Assembly (NCBI GenBank): GCA_026874595.1 | Contig: CM049322.1 | Coordinates: forward strand, 58,745,886-58,809,885 | Origin: Sipunculus nudus | Lineage: Eukaryota > Annelida > Sipuncula > Golfingiida > Sipunculidae | DNA length: 64,000 nucleotides | Reading direction: 5' to 3' | Shown: piece after piece, positions 1-11,324 of the stretch | Layout: each line of letters begins with the position of its first letter | How positions within the stretch are numbered: the stretch's first letter is position 1 | Made by a program: the position numbers and the translations under genes | The notes under the pieces: model-generated | Told to the model about the DNA's origin: nothing | Seen by the model: the letters and a program-made list of their open reading frames with translations, nothing else | Databases searched by the model: none

Positions 1-1068
1 TAAAAGGATTTAATTACTTTTGCCAGTACCGACAATAAAGACTACTTCTCAGTTGAAGACTGGGAAGGACATTTTTTAAAAGTAGCCAAAACAATATGCA
101 CAAACTATCTTTCAATCAATTGCACAGCCACGCCAGTTGCGTATTTCAATTTTGACAACTACTACCTGTAACATATGCTCACCTGCACAGGTGAGTTCAG
201 GTAAATTAAGGTAACATCTCATTTTTTAAATTAAATTTTAAAATTATACATGTTATAAGGGACATCACCAAAATAATCTTTATTTTTGCGCAAAATGTAT
301 GAATTATCGCTGCAAACTGCACTGATTATGTGCTTACCTTTACATCCTAAATTAATATATTTTCACCTGTGCAGGTAGACAAAAAATGGCAAATCTAATT
401 AGTTTTCATGAAAATCTAGAAAAGTTTTTACTCTGGCTGTGAACGTTTCATACAAAAAAAGATTAAATGCTGTTCAGCTTGGTCAATTACCTGCACAGGT
501 AAAAAATCCAGGTGTGACATGTATCAGGTGTGCACTCGGTATGACCATTGATTAGCACAATTACACATTGAATATCCAAAATTTTCCAGCTTGAAACAGT
601 ACTGATGTACTGAAATGAAAATAAAAATCCAAATTTGTCATAAATGTTTTAAAACATTGGTAATTTACCTAATTGAGGAGTTCCATGCAATTTCCTTTGA
701 ACTACCCGCCCCTCCGTGGGCCGACGTGCTTTGAGCGATAAAATGTGAATTTCAAGCGCAAGTTTATATAAACAGGTTTAAATAATGCCAGTTTAAACAA
801 AATTAAAACATTTCTAGCATAAATAGGATGTAAGACTCCCCGTTTGTTTTATTGCTTTTCAACTCTGGAACGGTCTCTCCTGCCGCGTCTCCTTCCTGGC
901 AGCGGTGACACTGCTACGGTCCTCAGACAATCAGATATATTTTTACATTCTCAACGAGCACGTGATATGGTCATTTGTGTTTTATGTTCAGAAGGCCTCA
1001 TGAGAAAAACTGCAGTCATACGGTCACAGTGAAAATGCAGTGCCGACTGACGGTTCAGTTGTTGGGGT
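1..1068. other. Non-coding stretch with three ACCTG-palindromes
   Basis: No convincing coding frame is seen here. The only structure I can point to is three copies of an inverted E-box-like motif: arms CTCACCTG and CAGGTGAG separated by CA at 178-195, ACCTGTGCAGGT at 365-376 and ACCTGCACAGGT at 489-500. The rest is AT-rich sequence with no recognised repeat. A 62-codon frame near 844 has no recognisable content. Confidence 0.5.
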
Positions 1069-1070
1069 GG

Positions 1071-1167
1071 GGGGGGGGGCTCTTTTGAAGCGTGCTCGAG
1101 ATCACGCCATATAAAGGCATATTAGAACGATTCTTTCTAGCAAGTATCACAAAATAAGACAAACCAG
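1071..1167 (+). repeat. Dispersed repeat, copy 1 of a local direct pair
   Basis: A poly-G run is followed by about 88 bp beginning CTCTTTTGAAGCGTGCTCGA. This recurs 326 bp downstream at 1396-1493 with only two substitutions visible. The near identity points to a recent local duplication or two insertions of one short element. Confidence 0.8.
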
Positions 1168-1395
1168 TAGTAGGGGAACAATTTATTACACGGTGATCAT
1201 TGGTCACGAGTGGCGTAATGTTAAGCCAATAACAAAAACGGTTAAAATATGATCAAGGCACTACATAACGGAAGTTAAATCTGTAAACAAATTTAACTTA
1301 GTTTTGTCAATTGTTCTGTCACCGAGACTGCCTATAATTACCGATTTCTGAGGAATTTAGCGCAAGTACCTGATTTCACTCTCGTGGACGACGTT

Positions 1396-1493
1396 GGGGG
1401 GGGGGCTCTTTTGAAGCGTGCTCGAGATCACGCCATATAAAGGCATATTAGAACGATTCTTCCTAGCAAGTATCACAAAAAAAGACAAACCAG
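1396..1493 (+). repeat. Dispersed repeat, copy 2 of a local direct pair
   Basis: Second copy of the poly-G-headed repeat seen at 1071-1167. Its right edge coincides with the first recognisable base of the 77-bp satellite at about 1494, so the element or duplication abuts the array boundary. Confidence 0.8.
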
Positions 1494-1534
1494 GTTATAG
1501 CACGTATTAATAATGACAAACAATTACTGGAGTA
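1494..1534 (+). repeat. Satellite A, isolated left half-monomer
   Basis: The sequence TATAGCACGTATTAATAATG followed by ACAAACAATTACTGGAGTA matches the 3' half of the 77-bp satellite monomer of 3885-8868. The matching 5' half of the next monomer resumes at 3887, after a 2350-bp insertion. This fragment is therefore the true left end of the satellite array. Confidence 0.85.
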
Positions 1535-2132
1535 GGGTAGGGCAGGACAAGACGCCCACCTTAAGCGGAAACGTTTCCTGCTGGTTCTGAAACATCTTTA
1601 AATCATATTTTTTATGGTCAAACGTTCAGATATATTCGACAAAATAAATTCTGATGGGAATTTTGGCACAATTCAGAATACTTTCGACGAAATCCGGAAA
1701 ATACATATCTTCTGACCATGGGCGTTTTACCCCAGACTTGGGCCGATATGCCCATGGGTGGGCATGTTACCCGGCTCTCTTCATTCATTCTCGAGTTTCC
1801 ATTTATAGATAATCACAGTGCAAACTCATTTGCCTAAAGTACTATATTTAAGGGAAGATTACAGCCCAACTTCGAATCGAATGTTTTTTTTATGCTTAAA
1901 TACTAGAAAATGGGTTACACTTTATTTGATTAACAATTCGTGGAAAATTATACAAATTCACAAAGCCACATTCACTACAGGTAACTCACAAAGTAACACT
2001 TCGAACAAGGAATATAATCAGGAGCAATATTTTTCCTATTCTTTCACTCTATCAGTCCAGTTTTGCTTTATACAAAAGTTTCCCAGCAAAAACACCCCAA
2101 AAAACATTACTTCCCATTCAGCTACCTGTTAG

Positions 2133-2198
2133 GACCTTGTTATGGTTCTGTGTGTGAGTAAGCATGGTCCACGTGTTTTTGTTTACCATAACAAGGTC
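2133..2198. repeat. 14-bp inverted repeat inside the transposon
   Basis: GACCTTGTTATGGT at 2133-2146 is repeated as its exact reverse complement at 2185-2198, with a 38-bp spacer. It lies inside the 1535-3884 element and may be a nested small element or a hairpin. No function can be assigned. Confidence 0.7.
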
Positions 2199-2690
2199 GC
2201 GTAACCAGAGTTCCCATTTTGTGCATCCGAACTCAAACAAAGTCAAGTTCAAACTAGTCCATACGTGGATAGTCATGTTCTCTGATTTATCTCTGCTGGA
2301 TGGACATTACGCTCCTGGATGGACATTACGAATGTAAATTCATTGTAGAACCTATCGCAACAGTTTTTTACGATATGTCCACGGGCCTCAGCTGAAATGA
2401 CACGCACCATGTGCCCCATGTATCGGGTCCCTGATCCACTGCAACAAGCGATGTTTCAGTCAGCGGGGACATGTACTAATTTTTTTCCAGTGTCACTCAG
2501 GGCATCTCCTGATTGACAGGTATTGTGGCCCGGGCGATACACGGGGTCCCTCTCGCTATGTTTAGGTTGGCGCCTGCTAGTGATCGCGCTAGGTCCACTC
2601 TAGTAAGCCAACACTTTTAGGGCAATATTTTGGCAGGTACCAATTGATTTCAAAGAGAAGACGCTATTTTTCGTGCATATTCAACATGCT

Positions 2691-2942
2691 TTATAGGTGA
2701 TTATAGCCCCCTTTAATTAGATAAAACCAAGGCTGAGCATCAGGTGACTGGCAAATCCAAATACATTCCTTCTCAGAATCTAAGCTGGACGCTGCTAAGC
2801 ACTTTTTAGTGTTTCGGGAGACGCCGAAGTCTCTGGGGGCCACCTTTTCACTTACTCCTTCGGCAACAGCTTTAACAGCCATTCGTAATGCATCCTGCCC
2901 ATAGACACCTCGCGTGGATTTCAAAGTATACGTCTGAGCCAT
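2691..2942 (-). pseudogene. psq-type HTH N-terminal fragment of a pogo/Tigger-like protein
   Basis: The frame starting at the Met codon at 2940-2942 begins MAQTYTLKSTRGVYG. It continues with an AVKAVAEGVSEKVA helix and FGVSRNT, the pattern of the N-terminal psq-type helix-turn-helix of pogo/Tigger-related proteins (small basic leader, R-G-x-Y, then A-x-x-F-G-V/I-x-x-x-T). In such proteins this domain binds the transposon ends. After the T of the recognition helix the similarity stops, and the frame ends within about 40 residues. No CENPB-type second HTH or DDE domain follows, so it is a truncated remnant or one exon of a decayed transposase. An earlier in-frame Met upstream is not needed. The family call rests on motif pattern only. 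Confidence 0.6.
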
Positions 2943-2987
2943 CCTAAAAAGCGAGAGAGCATTTAATAAATCTCTCTCCCACCACAT

Positions 2988-3037
<50 letters not shown>
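2988..3037. repeat. (AT)n microsatellite
   Basis: An uninterrupted TA dinucleotide run inside the pogo-like element. A looser AT-rich block continues at about 3114-3265. The open frames through it are artefacts of the dinucleotide repeat. Confidence 0.95.
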
Positions 3038-3040
<3 letters not shown>

Positions 3041-3120
3041 TGTGTTATAAGACTATCCACGGGTCTGGCCAGAAGTGGCCTTAATTCACAGGCGCTCTTA
3101 TTGCACAGGTTACACTATAT
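3038..3120. repeat. Short Tigger-terminus-like fragment (ACCTGTGTTA family)
   Basis: The segment begins AACCTGTGTTATAAGAC and contains GTGGCCTTAATTCACAGG and GCACAGGTTACAC. A related segment occurs at 54226-54330 (AACCTGTGTTAAGGGACCAC) and a more distant one at 46987-47140. The pattern resembles terminal repeats of Tigger-like MITEs. I infer a decayed miniature element here, nested in the larger transposon. Confidence 0.45.
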
Positions 3121-3884
3121 AAATATATATATATAATATGTTTGGGGTATATATATACATGTATATTTATTAGTTTATATATATATTTATATATATATAT
3201 TTTTATTTATATATATACATATATATTTATTTATATGAATTTATATATTAATATCCATATATATATATGTATATGCAGGTATATCATATCAAAGTATAAC
3301 ATAATAAATCAGCAATATATCTGACAAATAGGCCTAATATTCACCACAATTTATATTGCATTCGAATATCAAGTGAACCCAGATTTGGCATTATATATGT
3401 ACATCCTCGTTTCAATTTAAAATACAATTTATTTTTGGCAAAAAATCAAACTCCCCACTTATTATTGCTTTTAAAGGGGGTAACACGTCCAGTGGGCATC
3501 TCGCCTCAACAACCACGTGGGGTTTTTGCCACAAATCACGTGATTTAATTTGACCGGCGCCTTGCTGCCACTTCTTCTGAACAGTCCATTTTAATCATTT
3601 CAAGGTTTTATGTATCATTTATTTCAGTCTTATCGTAAGTAGATGCTTTAGGTATACCCCAGATCACATTTACAAACCCACCTATTTTGTATGCAATACA
3701 ACATATACCTTTTCCATGACGCCAAACCCCGAGCAGCCGCCCTGTCGTTCGCCTCAAGTTCTCAAAACGTCTACCAGATGGCTTGAAACAAAGTGAACGC
3801 TTGGTGGCGCCAGTTTAATGGCACATAAATAGTAAAAGGGGGTGGGCATTTTACCCCGGGGCTGCGTCTTGCCCTGCTCTACCC

Positions 3885-6800
3885 TATTTCATGCCCGAAG
3901 GGTTAGGGTAACCCGTATCCCGGATATAGCACATATTAATAATGGCAAACATCTACTGGGGTAATTCATGCCCGAAGCGTTAGGGTAACCCGTATCCCCG
4001 ATATAGCATAAAACCCGTATCCCGGGTATAGCACGTATCAATAATGACAAACAATAACTGGTGTATTTCATGCCCGAAGGGTTAGGGTAACCCGTATCCT
4101 GGATATAGCATATATTAATAGTGACACACACTTACTGGAGTATTTCATGCCCGAAGGGTTAGGGTAACCCGCATCCCGGATACAGCATATATTAATAATG
4201 ACAAACACTTACAAGAGTATTTTATTCCCAAAGGGTTTGGGTAACCCGTAACCCGGATATAGCACATATTAATAATGACAAACATCTACTGGAGTATATC
4301 ATGCCCGAAGGGTTAAGGAAACCCGTATCCCGGATATAGCATATATGAATAGTTACAAACACTTGTTTGAGTAATTTATTCCCGAAGGGTTTGGCTAACC
4401 CGTATACCGGATATAGCATATATCTATAGTGACAAACACTTACTGGAGTATTTCATGCCGGAAGGGTTAGGGTAACCCCTATCCCGGATATAACATATAT
4501 TGATAGTGACAAAACCTTACGGGAGTATTTCATGCCTGAAGGGTTAGGGTAACCCGTATCCTGGATATAGCATATATTAATAGTGACACACACAGGAGTA
4601 TTTCATGCCCGAAGGGTTAGGGTAACCCGCATCACGGATACAGCATATATCAATAGGGACAACAACTTACTGGATTATTTCATGCCGAAGGGTTAGGGTA
4701 ACCCGTATCCCGGATATAGCACATATCAATATGGACAACAACCTAGTGGATTATTTCATGCCCGAAGGGTTAGGGTAACCCGTATCCCGGATATAGCACA
4801 TATTAATAATGGCAAACATCGATACTCGGGTATTTCATGCTCGAAGCGTTAGGGTAACCCGTATCCCGGATATAGTATAAATCAATAGGGACAAAAAATT
4901 ACTTGATTATTTCATGCCCGAAGGGTTAGGGTAACCCATATCCCGGGTATAGCACGTATCAATAATGAGAAACAATTACTGGAGTATTTCATGCCCGAAG
5001 GGTTAGGGTGACCCGTATCCCGGATATAGCACGTATTAATAATGACAAACATTTACTAGAGTATTTCATGCCCGGAGGGTTAAGGTAACCCGTATCCCAG
5101 ATATAGCATATATTAATATAACAAACACTTAGAGGAGTATATTATTCCCGAAGGGTTTGGGTAACCCGTATCCCGGATATAGCATATATATCAATAGTGA
5201 CAAACACTTACTGTAGTATTTCATGCCCGAAGGGTTAGGGTAACCCGTATCCTGGATATAACATATATTAATAGTGACACACACTTACAGGAGTATTTCA
5301 TGCCCAAAGGGTTAAGGTAACCCGTATCCCAGATATAGCATATATTAATATAACAAACACTTACAGGAGTATATTATTCCCGAAGGGTTTGGGTAACCCG
5401 TATCCCGGATATAGCATATATCAATAGTGACAAACACTTACTGTAGTATTTCATGCCCGAAGGGTTAGGGTAACCCGTATCCCGGATATAGCACATATTA
5501 ATAATGGCAAACATCTACTGGGGTAATTCATGCCCGAAGCGTTAGGGTTACCCGTATCCCCGATATAGCATAAAACCCGTATCCCGGGTATAGCCCGTAT
5601 CAATAATGACAAACAATTACTGGAGTATTTCATGCCCGAAGGGTTAGGGTTTACCGTATCCTGGATATAGCATATATTAATAGTGACACACACTTACTGG
5701 AGTATTTCATGCCCGAAGGGTTAGGGTAACCCGCATCCCGGATACAGCATATATTAATAATGACAAACACTTACAAGAGTATTTTATTCCCAAAGGGTTT
5801 GGGTAACCCGTAACCCGGATATAGCACATATTAATAATGACAAACATCTACTGGAGTATATCATGACCGAAGGGTTAAGGAAACCCGTATCCCGGATATA
5901 GCATATATGAATAGTTACAAACACTTGTTGGAGTATTTTATTCCCGAAGGGTTTGGGTAACCCGTATACCGGATATAGCATATATCTATAGTGACAAACA
6001 CTTACTGGAGTATTTCATGCCGGAAGGGTTAGGGTAACCCCTATCCCGGATATAACATATATTGATAGTGACAAAACCTTACGGGAGTATTTCATGCCTG
6101 AAGGGTTAGGGTAACCCGTATCCTGGATAAAGCATATATTAATAGTGACACACACAGGAGTATTTCATGCCCGAAGGGTTAAGGTAACCCGCATCACGGA
6201 TACAGCATATATCAATAGGGACAACAACTTACTGGATTATTTCATGCCGAAGGGTTAGGGTAACCCGTATCCCGGATATAGCACATATCAATATGGACAA
6301 CAACCTAGTGGATTATTTCATGCCCGAAGGGTTAGGGTAACCCGTATCCCGGATATAGCACATATTAATAATGGCAAACATCGATACTGGGGTATTTCAT
6401 GCCCGAAGCGTTAGGGTAACCCGTATCCCCGATATAGTATAAATCAATAGGGACAAAAAATTACTTGATTATTTCATGCCCGAAGGGTTAGGGTAACCCG
6501 TATCCCGGGTATAGCACGTATCAATAATGACAAACAATTACTGGAGTATTTCATGCCCGAAGGGTTAGGGTGACCCGTATCCCGGATAAAGCACGTATTA
6601 ATAATGACAAACATTTACTGGAGTATTTCATGCCCGGAGGGTTAAGGTAACCCGTATCCCGGATATAGCATATATTAATATAACAGACACTTACAGGAGT
6701 ATATTATTCCCGAAGGGTTTGGGTAACCCGTATCCCGGATATAGCATAAATCAATAGTGACAAACACTTACTGTAGTATTTCATGCCCGAAGGGTTAGGG

Positions 6801-8868
6801 TAACCCCTATCCCGGATATAGCATATATTGATAGTGACAAACACTTACGGGAGTATTTCATGCTCGAAGGGTTTAGGGTAACCCGTATCCTGGATATAGC
6901 ATATATTAATAGTGACACACACTTACAGGAGTATTTCATGCCCAAAGGGTTAGGGTAACCCGCATCCCGGATACAGCATATATCAGTAGGGACAACAACT
7001 TACTGGATTATTTCATGCCCGAAGGGTTAGGGTAACCCGTATCCCGGATATAGCAAATATCAATAGGGACAACAACTTACTGGATTATTTCATGCCCGAA
7101 GGGTTAGGGTAACCCGTATCCCGGATATAGCACATATTAATAATGGCAAACATCTTCTGGGGTAATTCATGCCCGAAGCGTTAGGGTAACCCGTATCCCC
7201 GATATAGCATAAAACCCGTATCAAGGGTATAGCACGTATCAATAATCACAAACAATTACTGGAGTATTTCATGCCTGAAAGGTTAGGGTAACCCGTATCC
7301 TGGATATAGCATATATTAATAGTGACACACACTTACTGGAGTATTTCATGCCCAAAGGGTTAGGGTAACCCGCATCCCGGATACAGCATATATTAATAAT
7401 GACAAACACTTACAAGAGTATTTTATTCCCAAAGGGTTTGGGTAACCCGTAACCCGGATATAGCATATATCAATAGTGACAAACACTTACTGGAGTATTT
7501 CATGCCCGAAGGGTTAGGGTAACCCCTATCCCGGATATAGCATATATTGATAGTGACAAACACTTACAGGAGCATTTCATGCCCGAAGGGTTAGGGTAAC
7601 CCGTATCCTGGATATAGCATATTTTAATAGTGACAAACACTTACAGGAGTATTTCTTGCCCGAGATTTAGTGTAACCCGTATCCCAGATATAGCATATAT
7701 TAATAGCGACAAACATTCGAGCTTTTCACGCCGCGTGGGTTACGGTAACCTGTGTCACGGATATAGCATATATGAATAGTCACAAACACTAACTGGAGTA
7801 TTTCACACCCGCTGGGTAACGTAGACCCGTTTACTGCATATAGCGTATATTAATAGTGACAAATACTTACAGGAGTATTTCATGCCCGAGGGGTTAGGGT
7901 AACCCTTATCCTGGATACAGCATATATTAATAGCGACAAACATTCGAGCTTTTCACGCCGCGTAGGTTACGGTAACCTGTGTCACGGATATAGCATATAT
8001 GAACAGTCACAAACACTAACTGGAGTATTACATACCCGCTGGGTAACGTAGACTCGTTTACTGCATATAGCATATATGAATAGTCACAAACACTTACTGG
8101 AGCATTTCATACCCGATGGGTTACGTTAACCCGTATCCTGGATATAGCGTATATTAATAGTGACAAATACTTACAGGATGATTTCATGCCCGAAGGGTCA
8201 GGGTTACCCGTATCCCTGATATAGCATACATAATAGTGACAAACACTTACTGGAGTATTTCATGTCCGAAGGGTTAGGGTAACCCGTATACCGGATATAG
8301 CCTATATTAAAACTGACAAACACTTACTTGAGTATTTCATGCCCGAAGGGTTGGCGTAACCCGTATCCCGGATATAGCATATATTAATAGTGACACACAC
8401 TTACTGGAGTATATCATGCCCGAAGGGTTAGGGTAACCCGCATCCCGGATACAGCATATATTAATATTGACAAACACTTACAAGAGTATTTTATTCCAAA
8501 AGGGTTTGGGTAACCCGTTACTCGGCAAATAGCATATATCAATAGTGACAAAGACTTACTGGAGTATTTCATGCCCGAAGGGTTAGGGTTACCCCTATCC
8601 CGGATATAGCATATATTGATAGTGACAAACACTTACAGGGTAACCCGTATCCCCGATATAGCATAAATCCGTATCCCGGGTATAGCACGTATCAATAATG
8701 ACAAACACTTACTGGAGCATTTCAAGCCTGAAGGGTTAGGGTAACCCGTATCCCGGATATAGCATATATTAATAGTCACAAACACTTACTGGAGTATGTC
8801 ATGCCCGAAGGGTTAGGGTAACCCGTATACCGGATATAGCATATATTAAAACTGACAAACACTTACTT
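3885..8868 (+). repeat. Satellite A, 77-bp monomer array with higher-order repeat
   Basis: About 5 kb of head-to-tail units. Successive ATTTCATGCCCGAAGGGTT starts are mostly 77 bp apart (for example 3891, 3968, then 4070, 4147, 4224). The 102-bp step at 3968-4070 contains a 25-bp partial duplication. Each unit holds the inverted repeat GGGTTAGGGTAACCC. A block including the 25-bp duplication recurs exactly 1562 bp later (3889 and 5451; 4222 and 5784; 4671 and 6233), so the array has a higher-order unit of about 20 monomers. Units between about 7660 and 8160 are divergent, with a CGCTGGGTAACGTAGAC-type core. The open frames in the array are not genes. Confidence 0.95.
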
Positions 8869-11040
8869 GATTTTATAAATGTTAAATTTTAACAATAACA
8901 TCCGAAAATATTTCGGTTTATAATATACATGAAATAACTGATTTTTAAAATTCTATTATTAAATTTTTTCACGACAGCATTCAGGAATACAATTTCAAAG
9001 TATTTGCACTCGCATTTACATACTTTGGAAGTGGTTTTGTTAGCGGGGTTTTAATTTTCGCCATTTTAGCGGCAGGTACATTTGCGCTAAAATCAGAACA
9101 CGCGTAAATTCCATGCGATGGTTCGGCAAATTACACCGTCCTCGTCTGATACACAGTCATGTGGGCCTAGTAATCCCGCCATCGAGTTCGCTTTAGTTGA
9201 GGTTTCTTTAACCAGATTGTTAAAGAAGTCATATTGTCGTAAGACTTCCTAGCAAGTGATTTCTCGAGAAAGACCTCTTTCCTTTATAGTGATTCGTAGA
9301 AACAATTTTGAAACAATAAGGAGCTTTTTAAGACACCCATAGCCTTCCCATATAGCTTTGAAGTACGGCTAAGCTGAGAAAGACCAGCGACTGTTGTCAG
9401 TTCTGTTTGTTGTCCTGACATATACTTGGCTGCTTCTGGTTAGTATTATTGTAGATAATTTGTTAGGTGGGATGTAGGTTACTTCAGAAACCTACCTGTT
9501 ATTAATATCTTAATTTTTGAAACACCATTTATTACCTTACGGATTTGCGCGAAAATCCTAAATGCGCCAATGCCATGAAATGACAAATGCGCGATAATAC
9601 AGATACGGCAAATTAACCACTTTCACAGTCATATCTTTTCCCTTGTATTTGTGTTTGTATTTATTTTCATACTTGAAATATTGTTTTTTTTTATTCATAA
9701 TCAAATACAATAATACAGTCTTTACTAATTGCTCTTTTTTTTCTTCAGTTTCAGTCCTACGATATTGTGGATCTTTTCGGCTATACCAATTTCACTATTT
9801 TTATTAATGATCATAAGTACCCTGTTTTAAGGCTGTCATTAAAAAAAATGTGTGTTCACTTATGAATACTGTCACACCACTGTCCATAATCTAAACATAG
9901 CACGACACTTATGACAATTTTTAACATTATACACATTATAATGAGAACACATCTGCTTTCTTTATTTTATGTTATTTGCATAACTTTCCATTTTTTAACA
10001 CGTATCAGGCCAAAAAAGTAATCCAGCTATGTAACTAATACAGGTGTTAAAAATAACCTAATGATCAAAACAGGGAGCAATTATACAAGGAGGAAACTGG
10101 AGTTGGCATTGTTTAATTTTATTATTTGAAGTCAACGTTAAGGAACCAGTAATATACATTCTGATTTTTTAGCCAGTATCATGTACCATCTGCTACAGAC
10201 AGGAGGCTTAATTCCATTGGTCAAACATATTCGCATCTTCAATTAGCACTTGTCGGAGTTAAATTTTATATTTTGCACATATTTTTATATCTTAAAATTT
10301 TGTAATAAATATTAATCAACAAATTAAACACCCGGTTCAGACCTGGATATTTATTAAATTAAAATTTCTTTCCATTCATATTTCTTAGACTCTTTATTTT
10401 AAAACAATTATTTTTAATCATTTGTTTAATTCGACATTTCTGGCCACAATTACTACTACTGCAGGGGGTGGACAGATAGGTCCAGCTGGAACCACACGAG
10501 AGCTGCCTGGCTGTATTGAGGCCATGCTTCAAGCAAGCATAATTAGCCTGAAAGGTCCATAAGGGGATATACACATTGCCTTCAGTATAGCCTTGGTGTG
10601 ACAAGGTCTCATTACAACTGTAATAAAAGCTACAATTTATGGTGAATTCCTTTCCTTTTTTACAAAGTAGTAGCTGACAACCTTACGTGTGCATGATATG
10701 CTATTAAATTTACTGTGCTTACAGCGAAAAACGGGCCATGACCACATTTGGGCATAATTTGTGGTTTAAATATAATTTTATATTTATATGAATAATTTAT
10801 TATTTTAAATATTCATACCTCATTTACAATTCAATCTTGATTCATTGTAGTTTATCCCTGATTACAACAGTCTCTACCCTCAGCAATTTTTTGGTTCAGT
10901 GGGAAAATATACTTTTGGATTTATTAAAGGTGCATTTCTTCAGCCCATATCTTCAACTTATATGCAATACTGACCCTGTTTTTGTGTGTTCATAGGAAAT
11001 GTATGAAGCAATATCCATTTATCTACGATCAACCTCACAA
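8869..11040. other. Non-coding AT-rich stretch between the satellites
   Basis: No coding region is supported. A perfect 9-bp inverted repeat (TTCTTTAAC / GTTAAAGAA, 6-bp loop) occurs at 9204-9227. The GCGAAAAT-type runs near 9050-9150 and 9540-9600 may be parts of a dispersed repeat, but I could not delimit one. A minus-strand 81-codon frame at 10359-10604 has no recognisable domain. Confidence 0.5.
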
Positions 11041-11310
11041 CAGTGGTTCTGATTTTAGGCAGTCTTGAGGCGTAACAATGGGTTCTCAATGGAAAACGGA
11101 GGGGTTTCCTTAATATCTAAAAGGAAGAAAGTCAGAGTAACCGAATTATGATATGCTAGTAGATTTTGGGAAAATCTAACTGTATACCTAATTTCAGATT
11201 TGAAGGTCCAACGGTTTAAAATGTGCCGGTTTGATGGACGGGCAGTTGCACATTTGATGGACAAAGGATCACGACTGTACCCGAGATGACTCATCAGCTC
11301 AGCCAATGAC
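11041..11310 (-). repeat. Hairpin-headed dispersed repeat, 5' fragment (minus)
   Basis: Read on the minus strand, this segment starts GGCTGAGCTGATGAGTCATC. It then follows the same order of motifs as 29848-30110 and 58084-58350: a GTCGTG(A/G)TCC block, CGTCCATC runs, GGCACATTTTAAACCGTTGG, and AAACCCCTCCGTTTTCCAT. Only the first 270 bp are present. The fragment ends about 15 bp before the start of satellite B. Confidence 0.75.
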
Positions 11311-11324
11311 ACCTGTCAAGGAGT

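Larger units (their letters stand above)
1535..3884 (-). mobile_element. Pogo/Tigger-like DNA transposon inserted in satellite A
   Basis: The left end reads GGGTAGGGCAGGACAAGACG. The reverse complement of the right end reads GGGTAGAGCAGGGCAAGACG, so 18 of 20 terminal positions match. Both ends are flanked by TA (1533-1534 and 3885-3886). Removing the element and one TA restores a normal satellite monomer (TACTGGAG-TA-TTTCATGCCC). A TA target duplication fits the Tc1/mariner/pogo group, and the only recognisable coding content is a psq-type helix-turn-helix fragment on the minus strand (2691-2942). No DDE transposase core is visible, so this is a non-autonomous derivative. The inside also holds AT microsatellites and a small inverted repeat. 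Confidence 0.85.

Noticed and set aside
3889-8632. Repeated minus-strand frames of 65-80 codons in satellite A
   Set aside because: They recur with the 77-bp and 1562-bp periods, have no domain and follow the satellite's lack of stops, so they are repeat artefacts.
3885-8868. CENP-B-box-like match in satellite A
   Set aside because: The reverse strand TATGCTATATCCGGGA matches 7 of 9 essential CENP-B box positions, but a match this weak is expected in a 77-bp unit by chance with appreciable probability.
9204-9227. Hairpin resembling a bacterial terminator
   Set aside because: Perfect 9-bp arms but no context for bacterial transcription. In AT-rich eukaryotic DNA such dyads are common.
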